Assembly (NCBI GenBank): GCA_900772235.1
Contig: CAAGQX010000046.1
Location: 1 to 35,814 of the forward strand
Source of the DNA: Clostridia bacterium
Lineage (GTDB): Bacteria; Bacillota; Clostridia; TANB77; CAG-508
Direction of reading: 5' to 3'
Length of the DNA: 35,814 nt
Of this stretch, positions 31,480 to 35,814 are shown one piece after another; positions within the stretch are counted from its first letter, which is position 1; every line of letters begins with the position of its first letter. A program made the position numbers and the translations under genes. The notes beneath the pieces are model-generated. The model did not search any database. It saw only the letters and a list, made by a program, of their open reading frames with translations, and was not told the DNA's origin.

Positions 31480-32681
31480 GAAATTTATAAGAAAAATTTT
31501 TTTAATAATATTTTTAATCATAACTTTAATATATGTAACTAATATAACAAGTATACCAAGAAATATAATATTATTTGAAGGTGAAAATTTAAACTTAGGA
31601 ACAATACTTGGAATAAAACAAATAAAAGAACCAATAATAACTACTTCTTCGGGAAACGGCGAAAGCAATATTGTATATGAAGAAAAAATAAAATTAAGTT
31701 TATTTAATATATTAAATGTAAAAGATGTAAATGTTACAACAATAGAAAATACTAAAGTAATACCACTTGGAAATACAGTTGGGCTAAAACTATATGCAAA
31801 TGGAGTTTTAGTAATAGGAATGACAGAAATAGAAGGAAAAAAACCATATGAAAATACAGGGTTAAAAGAAGGCGATTTAATAGTATATGTAGATAAAACA
31901 CAAGTAACTACAACACAAGAATTACTTCAATGCGTTAATAGTAGTAAAGGAAAAATTTTAGAAATAACATACATTAGAAATGGAGAAGAATATGTAACAA
32001 ATATTGAACCAATAAAAACAGTTGGGAACGAATATAAACTCGGGCTGTGGGTAAGAGATGGAGCTGCGGGAATAGGAACAGCAACATACTATGAACCAAC
32101 AACTGGAAAATTCGCAGCACTTGGGCACGGAATAGTAGATATGGACACAGAAAATTTAATATCAATAGAAAGTGGAAAATTAGTTACCACAACAGTAGTA
32201 GATATACAAAAAGGACAAGAAGGGAAACCAGGGCAAATAAAAGGTACAATAACAAATGGAGAAACAATAGGAGAAGTGTATACAAATACAAAATTTGGTT
32301 TATATGGTAAAGTTATAAATACAGGAAAGTTAAATATAAATGAGAACAATGCAATACCTGTAGCAACTAGAAGTGAAATAAAAGAAGGTCCTGCTAAAGC
32401 AATTTTAACTTTAGAAAATGGAATAAGAAAGGAATACGATATAGAAATTACAAAAATATATAAAAATAATAATAACGACAATAAAAGTATGTTAATAAAA
32501 GTAACAGACCAAGACTTACTAAATTTAACAGGCGGAATTATACAGGGAATGAGTGGTGCCCCAATAGTACAAAATGGAAAATTTATACGGAGCAATAACT
32601 CACGTTTTTATAAATAAACCAACTGAAGGGTATGCAGTATTTGGAGATTTAATGATAAAAACAGCAAATGCAGACAAATAA
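31478..32681 (+). CDS. spoIVB: SpoIVB serine peptidase, read through a +1 shift at CGG
   Basis: Forespore-secreted serine protease that triggers sigma-K activation by cleaving SpoIVFA. It has a signal anchor (KFIRKIFLIIFLIITLIYV), a PDZ domain (GMTEIEGKKPYENTGLKEGDLIVYV, about 115-190) and an S55 peptidase domain with the His in ALGHGIVDMDT (H217) and the Ser in GMSGAPIVQ (S359). After 370 codons CGG at 32588 interrupts NGKFI; skipping C gives GAITHVFINKPTEGYAVFGD, the conserved SpoIVB end, total 400 aa. The unshifted frame gives SNNSRFYK and stops. TTG 31478 is chosen because AGGGTGA precedes it; GTG 31469 lies inside that site. BofA at 1772 is in the same checkpoint. Confidence 0.9.
32588..32590 (+). 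other. CGG +1 shift site 6 (spoIVB)
   Basis: In-frame ATA CGG A. Skipping C gives ATA GGA GCA and the junction peptide NGKFIGAITHVF. The Gly-Ala-x-Thr-His block here is, from memory, strongly conserved in SpoIVB. Confidence 0.88.
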
Positions 32682-32695
32682 AAATAAAAAAGTAC

Positions 32696-32723
32696 TTGCA
32701 AATTTTAATTATTATGGTAAAAT
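32696..32723 (+). promoter_or_regulatory. promoter of ruvA-rarA
   Basis: TTGCAA (32696-32701), a 16-bp spacer and TAAAAT (32718-32723), 37 bp before the ruvA ATG. Confidence 0.55.
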
Positions 32724-32760
32724 ATATTAATAGAAAATTTGTTTGCAAAGGATGGTAAAT

Positions 32761-33354
32761 ATGTTTGCATATATAAAAGGAACACTAGAAATAAAAAGTA
32801 TAAATTATGTAGTTGTAGAAAATTCTGGAATAGGTTACAAAATATATATGTCGCAAAAATCTATAGGTACAATAGGAAATGTAGGAGAAAATGTTAAAGT
32901 ATATACACATTATCACGTAAGAGAAGACGATATAAGTTTATATGGATTTAATTCAGAAGAAGAGCTTAGAATGTTTGAAATACTAATTAATGTTAGTGGA
33001 GTTGGGGTAAAATCTGCCCTAACAATGCTTTCAGATATAACACCAGCAAGTTTTGCAATGGCAGTTATTAATGATGATGTAACAAGACTTACAAAAGTGC
33101 CAGGAGTTGGCAAAAAAACTGCACAAAGGCTAATATTAGAATTAAAAGATAAATTAAAATCGGAAGATATTTCTGGAGAACAAATTGAAGAAACAAGCAT
33201 AAAAGAAAAAGAAATTGATAATGATGCTATAATTGCATTACAAGTACTTGGCTATAACAAAAAGGAAATAGAACAAGCATTAGAAAAAATAGAAGCTAAG
33301 AACTTAAGTGTGGAAGAAACAATAAAAACAGCACTAAAATATTTAGGAAAATAA
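32761..33354 (+). CDS. ruvA: Holliday junction helicase subunit RuvA
   Basis: A 197-aa tetrameric Holliday-junction binder. Domain I starts MFAYIKGTLEIKS and includes YTHYHVREDDISLYGF. Domain II has two helix-hairpin-helix motifs (VSGVGVKSAL and VPGVGKKTAQRL). Domain III (ALQVLGYNKKEIEQAL...) normally contacts RuvB. ATG 32761 is preferred to upstream starts in 32743-32752, with AAAGGATGG before it. Its usual partner gene ruvB is not next; rarA is. Confidence 0.95.
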   Translation: MFAYIKGTLEIKSINYVVVENSGIGYKIYMSQKSIGTIGNVGENVKVYTHYHVREDDISLYGFNSEEELRMFEILINVSGVGVKSALTMLSDITPASFAMAVINDDVTRLTKVPGVGKKTAQRLILELKDKLKSEDISGEQIEETSIKEKEIDNDAIIALQVLGYNKKEIEQALEKIEAKNLSVEETIKTALKYLGK

Positions 33355-33383
33355 ATTTAAAATGCTTTAAAAGGAGATAAAAT

Positions 33384-34631
33384 ATGGACTTAAGCAAACC
33401 CTTAGCATATAGAATGAGACCAACAACTTTAGATGAATTTGTTGGTCAAGAAGAAATAGTAGGTAAAGATAAAATACTTTATAGAACAATTAAGGCGGAC
33501 AGACTTTCAAGTTTAATATTGTGGGGACCAACTGGATGTGGAAAAACCTCACTAGCAAAGGTTATAAGCAATACAACCAAATATAAATTTATAAAATTAA
33601 ATGCTGTAACATCAGGCGTTCCAGACATAAAAAAAGCAGTAGAAGAAGCCAAAAACGCATTCTTAAATCCTACTGGAAAATGCATATTATTTATAGACGA
33701 GATACATAGATTTAATAAATTGCAACAAGACGCACTTCTTCCATATGTAGAAGATGGAACAGTTATATTAATAGGTGCAACTACAGAAAATCCATATTTT
33801 GAGGTTAATAAAGCACTTATTTCAAGATCTATGGTAGTAAAACTAAACCCATTGAAACCAGAAGATATATTTAAAGTACTAAAAAATGCATTAGTAAAAG
33901 AAGAAGGTTTAGGTACATATAACATAAAAATAGAAGATGAAACTTTAATGACCATTTCGAAATTTGCAAATGGAGATGTAAGAACTGCTTTAAATAGTTT
34001 AGAAATTGCCGTGCTTACAACAAGTGTAAATACAGATGGTAGCATTACTATAACAAATGAAATAATGGCAGAATGTATGGGCAAAAAAAAGACAATGTTC
34101 GATAAAAATGGAGATACCCATTATGATAATATAAGTGCATTTATAAAATCTATGCGTGGAAGTGATGCAGATGCAACTGTATTTTATTTAGCAAGAGCAA
34201 TAGAAGGCGGGGAAGACCCAATATTTTTAGCAAGGAGAATAGTAATAGCAGCAGCAGAAGATGTAGGTCTAGCAAATCCAAATGCTTTAGTTGTAGCAAA
34301 CTCAGCAATGCAAGCAGTGCAAACAGTAGGAATGCCTGAAGGAAGATTAATATTAGCAGAAGCGGCATTATATGTTGCATTATCTAAAAAATCAAATGCA
34401 AGCTATTTAGCAATAAACAAAGCCCTAGAAGATGTTAGCACAAAAGATACGGGAGAAATACCAATGCACATAAGAAATGCACCAGCACAAGGAATGGAAC
34501 AATTTGGCTATGGTGAAGGTTATAAATATCCACATAACTATCCAGGACATATTGTGGAACAACAATATTTGCCAGACAAAATGCTTGGAACAAAGTATTT
34601 TGAAAAAGACGAAAATGTAAAAGAAATATAA
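33384..34631 (+). CDS. rarA: replication-associated recombination protein RarA (MgsA)
   Basis: A 415-aa AAA+ ATPase acting at stalled forks. Walker A is LWGPTGCGKTSLAKV (about 45-58), Walker B is ILFIDEIHRFNKLQQDALLPY, sensor 1 is LIGATTENPYFEV, and the C-terminal tetramerisation part includes GEIPMHIRNAP and EGYKYPHNYPGHIVEQQYLP. The FNKxQQD and TTENP motifs separate it from RuvB. AAAGGAG precedes the ATG, and a terminator follows the gene. Confidence 0.95.
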   Translation: MDLSKPLAYRMRPTTLDEFVGQEEIVGKDKILYRTIKADRLSSLILWGPTGCGKTSLAKVISNTTKYKFIKLNAVTSGVPDIKKAVEEAKNAFLNPTGKCILFIDEIHRFNKLQQDALLPYVEDGTVILIGATTENPYFEVNKALISRSMVVKLNPLKPEDIFKVLKNALVKEEGLGTYNIKIEDETLMTISKFANGDVRTALNSLEIAVLTTSVNTDGSITITNEIMAECMGKKKTMFDKNGDTHYDNISAFIKSMRGSDADATVFYLARAIEGGEDPIFLARRIVIAAAEDVGLANPNALVVANSAMQAVQTVGMPEGRLILAEAALYVALSKKSNASYLAINKALEDVSTKDTGEIPMHIRNAPAQGMEQFGYGEGYKYPHNYPGHIVEQQYLPDKMLGTKYFEKDENVKEI

Positions 34632-34663
34632 TATTTTTTAATTAAAATAAGCATAATAAACTT

Positions 34664-34700
34664 AAAAACAACCAATAATTAAATTATAGGTTGTTTTTTT
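34664..34700 (+). terminator. intrinsic terminator after rarA
   Basis: AAAAACAACC (34664-34673) pairs with GGTTGTTTTT (34689-34698), ending in a T-run. Confidence 0.85.
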
Positions 34701-34746
34701 ATTGAATAAAAATTTTATTTAATAAAAAACTTTAAAGAGGCAAAAA

Positions 34747-35091
34747 ATGATTAAAAAAATTTTAGTAGGATTATTTGCAGGACTTGTAAGTGGCTCGTTT
34801 GCTGCAGGAGGCGGAATGATAGTAGTTCCTGCACTAATTCATTTGTTTAATTTAGAAGATAATAAAGCAAGAGCAACTTCGGTTTTTGTAATACTACCAA
34901 TGGTAATTACAAGTGGAATATTTTATTACAATAGCAATTATATAAATTGGAAAACAGGGGCGTTATGCGCAATTGGAGGAGTAGTTGGAGGATATATAGG
35001 GGCAAAACTTTTAAAAAAATTATCAACAAAAATTTTAAGAATAGCTTTTACTTGTTTTCTTATATATGTGTCTATAAAAATGATTATTTAG
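34747..35091 (+). CDS. TSUP-family permease, first half
   Basis: A 114-aa membrane protein with about four helices and the TSUP (TauE/SafE) half-signature: GLVSGSFAAGGGMIVVPAL near the start, RATSVFVILPMVI, then NWKTGALCAIGGVVGGYIGAKL. Full-length TSUP proteins have two such halves in about 250 aa. Here each half is its own gene, suggesting a heterodimer. The substrate (sulfur or organic anion) cannot be inferred. The second-half ATG is 10 bases after its stop codon. Confidence 0.85.
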   Translation: MIKKILVGLFAGLVSGSFAAGGGMIVVPALIHLFNLEDNKARATSVFVILPMVITSGIFYYNSNYINWKTGALCAIGGVVGGYIGAKLLKKLSTKILRIAFTCFLIYVSIKMII

Positions 35092-35100
35092 GTGAAAAAT

Positions 35101-35497
35101 ATGTTAGAAATATTAACAGGATTAATTTCTGGAATTGTAAGTGGAACAGGAATGGGTGGGGGAACTATATTAATATTAATATTATCTGTGTTTATGCGGA
35201 ATGGACCAACATATGGCACAGGCAACAAACCTAGTATTTTTTGTACCGACTTCAATAACAGCTATAATTGTATCTGTAAAGGAAAAATTAATAGATTGGA
35301 AAATAGGCATAACAATTGCAATATCTGGAATAGTTGGAGCAATTATTGGGGCAAAAATTTCTGTAAAGATGGATGTTAAATTGTTAAAAAAATGCTTTGG
35401 AATTTTTCTTGCAATAATTGCAATACACGAAATTTATTGTTTAATAAAATGGTATAGATTTAATAAAAAAACAGATAATAAAAATACAAGAAAATAA
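35101..35497 (+). CDS. TSUP-family permease, second half, read through a +1 shift at CGG
   Basis: Starts MLEILTGLISGIVSGTGMGG, the second TSUP half-signature. After 32 codons the frame reaches CGG at 35197. Skipping the C gives GMDQHMAQATNLVFFVPTSI and the typical second helix set (DWKIGITIAISGIVGAIIGA), ending at 35495. Total 131 aa, matching the first half. The unshifted frame yields a hydrophilic, cysteine-rich tail unlike any permease. ATG 35101 follows AGGTG. Before the CGG there is only one helix, so the shift is needed for a functional protein. Confidence 0.86.
35197..35199 (+). other. CGG +1 shift site 7 (TSUP second half)
   Basis: In-frame ATG CGG A. Skipping C gives ATG GGA ATG and the junction peptide SVFMGMDQHMAQ; the G-x-D-Q-H-x-A-Q block is, from memory, typical of TSUP second halves. 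Confidence 0.87.
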
Positions 35498-35513
35498 TAA
35501 GGAGGAAAAAGTT

Positions 35514-35639
35514 ATGAAATTTGTAAAAGGAATGATTGTGGGAAGTGCAATTGGAGTAGGAATGATGGTAATGTATTCAGAGGGAATGTTTAATAAAAGA
35601 AAAATGAAACAATTGGCAAAGAAAATAAATGTGCTATAA
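35514..35639 (+). CDS. small membrane protein with basic tail
   Basis: A 41-aa protein, MKFVKGMIVGSAIGVGMMVM followed by YSEGMFNKRKMKQLAKKINVL: one glycine-rich hydrophobic helix and a basic tail. It resembles small DUF3918/YtxH-like proteins of Firmicutes. AAGGAGG lies at good spacing before the ATG, which supports translation. Function unknown. Confidence 0.65.
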   Translation: MKFVKGMIVGSAIGVGMMVMYSEGMFNKRKMKQLAKKINVL

Positions 35640-35661
35640 AAATTTGTGAAAATTTATTTTT

Positions 35662-35814
35662 TTAGTATAAAGGTCTATATATAAAATAAAAAATTCCGTT
35701 CTCCGACCGCGGTAACTTTGAGAAAAATTCAAGTTGTATCGCTACGAAAACTACCATATGCCCAGCATTCCGCTTCAGCAAAAATGCTTCGCATTTAAGT
35801 TGCTTGAAGCGAAC
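35662..35814 (-). other. GC-richer terminal stretch with a partial open frame
   Basis: Base composition changes sharply here from the AT-rich background. The minus strand is open from the window edge to a stop at 35662-35664 (50 codons, for example GHMVVFVAIQLEFFSKLPRS). No start or ribosome site is visible, and the frame contains two CGG codons, unlike every accepted gene in the window. I read it as the edge of a repeat element or a decayed fragment rather than a gene. Confidence 0.35.
35771..35811. repeat. long inverted repeat at the window end
   Basis: CGCTTCAGCAA (35771-35781) pairs with TTGCTTGAAGCG (35800-35811) with one bulge, and inside it AAATGC-TTC-GCATTT forms a further stem. The nested hairpin spans 41 bp with no T-run. 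It may belong to a mobile or dispersed element that continues past the window. Confidence 0.65.

Noticed and set aside
33384..34631. ruvB
   Set aside because: Motifs and the C-terminal domain are those of RarA, and the winged-helix end of RuvB is absent.
9166..35199. Random sequencing errors or pseudogenes as the cause of the frameshifts
   Set aside because: Random indels would favour homopolymers and occur at many triplets; all seven are an extra C before GG in frame, with no other lesion in about 35 kb. A systematic context-dependent artefact cannot be excluded without reads, so this is rejected only provisionally.
9166..35199. Common upstream slippery sequence or ribosome-site-like stimulator at the shift points
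   Set aside because: I compared the bases around all seven sites and saw no shared motif or pairing beyond CGG itself.

Overview
The window looks like chromosome from an AT-rich, endospore-forming Clostridia-type Firmicute, probably an uncultured gut lineage. The reasons are the strong GGAGG-type ribosome sites, the A/T-biased codons, and the sporulation genes (bofA, splB, pdaA, yqfC, yqfD, an alpha/beta SASP, spoIVB). It also has a Gram-positive agr system and the family order yqfC-yqfD-ybeY-era-yqzL-recO. No rRNA, tRNA, CRISPR array or transposase was found.

Layout. 1-5.7 kb holds housekeeping genes: a dGTPase-like HD hydrolase, yaaL-bofA, hpt-uvrC, a small membrane protein and a SAM methyltransferase. 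5.75-8.9 kb is an agr quorum-sensing locus, with agrB-agrD on + and agrA-agrC converging on -. 8.9-10.6 kb holds spore photoproduct lyase and a RelBE-type toxin-antitoxin. 10.6-17.6 kb holds pdaA, yqfC, yqfD, an unrecognised gene in the usual phoH position, ybeY, a DUF3048 lipoprotein-like gene, era, yqzL and recO. 17.6-18.8 kb holds dispersed palindromic repeats, the ribosome hibernation factor gene and a SASP gene. 19.0-31.4 kb is a Tad/Flp-like pilus locus: CpaB-like, two degenerate MinD-like proteins, a CpaF-type ATPase, one large TadB/TadC-type membrane protein, a series of small pilin-like proteins sharing a MENATKALL start, and a large InlB-repeat surface protein. 31.5-35.8 kb holds spoIVB, ruvA, rarA, two half-length TSUP permease genes and a small membrane protein, ending in GC-richer, repeat-like DNA.

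The most important observation concerns the codon CGG. By hand-scanning both strands I found seven in-frame CGG codons in genes. All seven lie exactly where the reading frame must move +1 for the protein to continue: splB (9166), yqfD (12750), a pilin-like gene (27648), the InlB-repeat gene twice (29073 and 31039), spoIVB (32588) and the second TSUP half (35197). At each site, skipping the C gives GGN (Gly) and restores a protein of normal family length. I found no frameshift anywhere else, and no intact gene uses CGG for arginine, although several dozen out-of-frame CGG triplets are harmless and CGT and CGA serve as ordinary Arg codons. This fits a lineage in which CGG is not an arginine codon but a +1 frameshift signal, or in which CGGN is read as a four-base glycine codon. 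I therefore annotate these genes as complete CDSs with a +1 shift, not as pseudogenes. A systematic sequence artefact is the main alternative.
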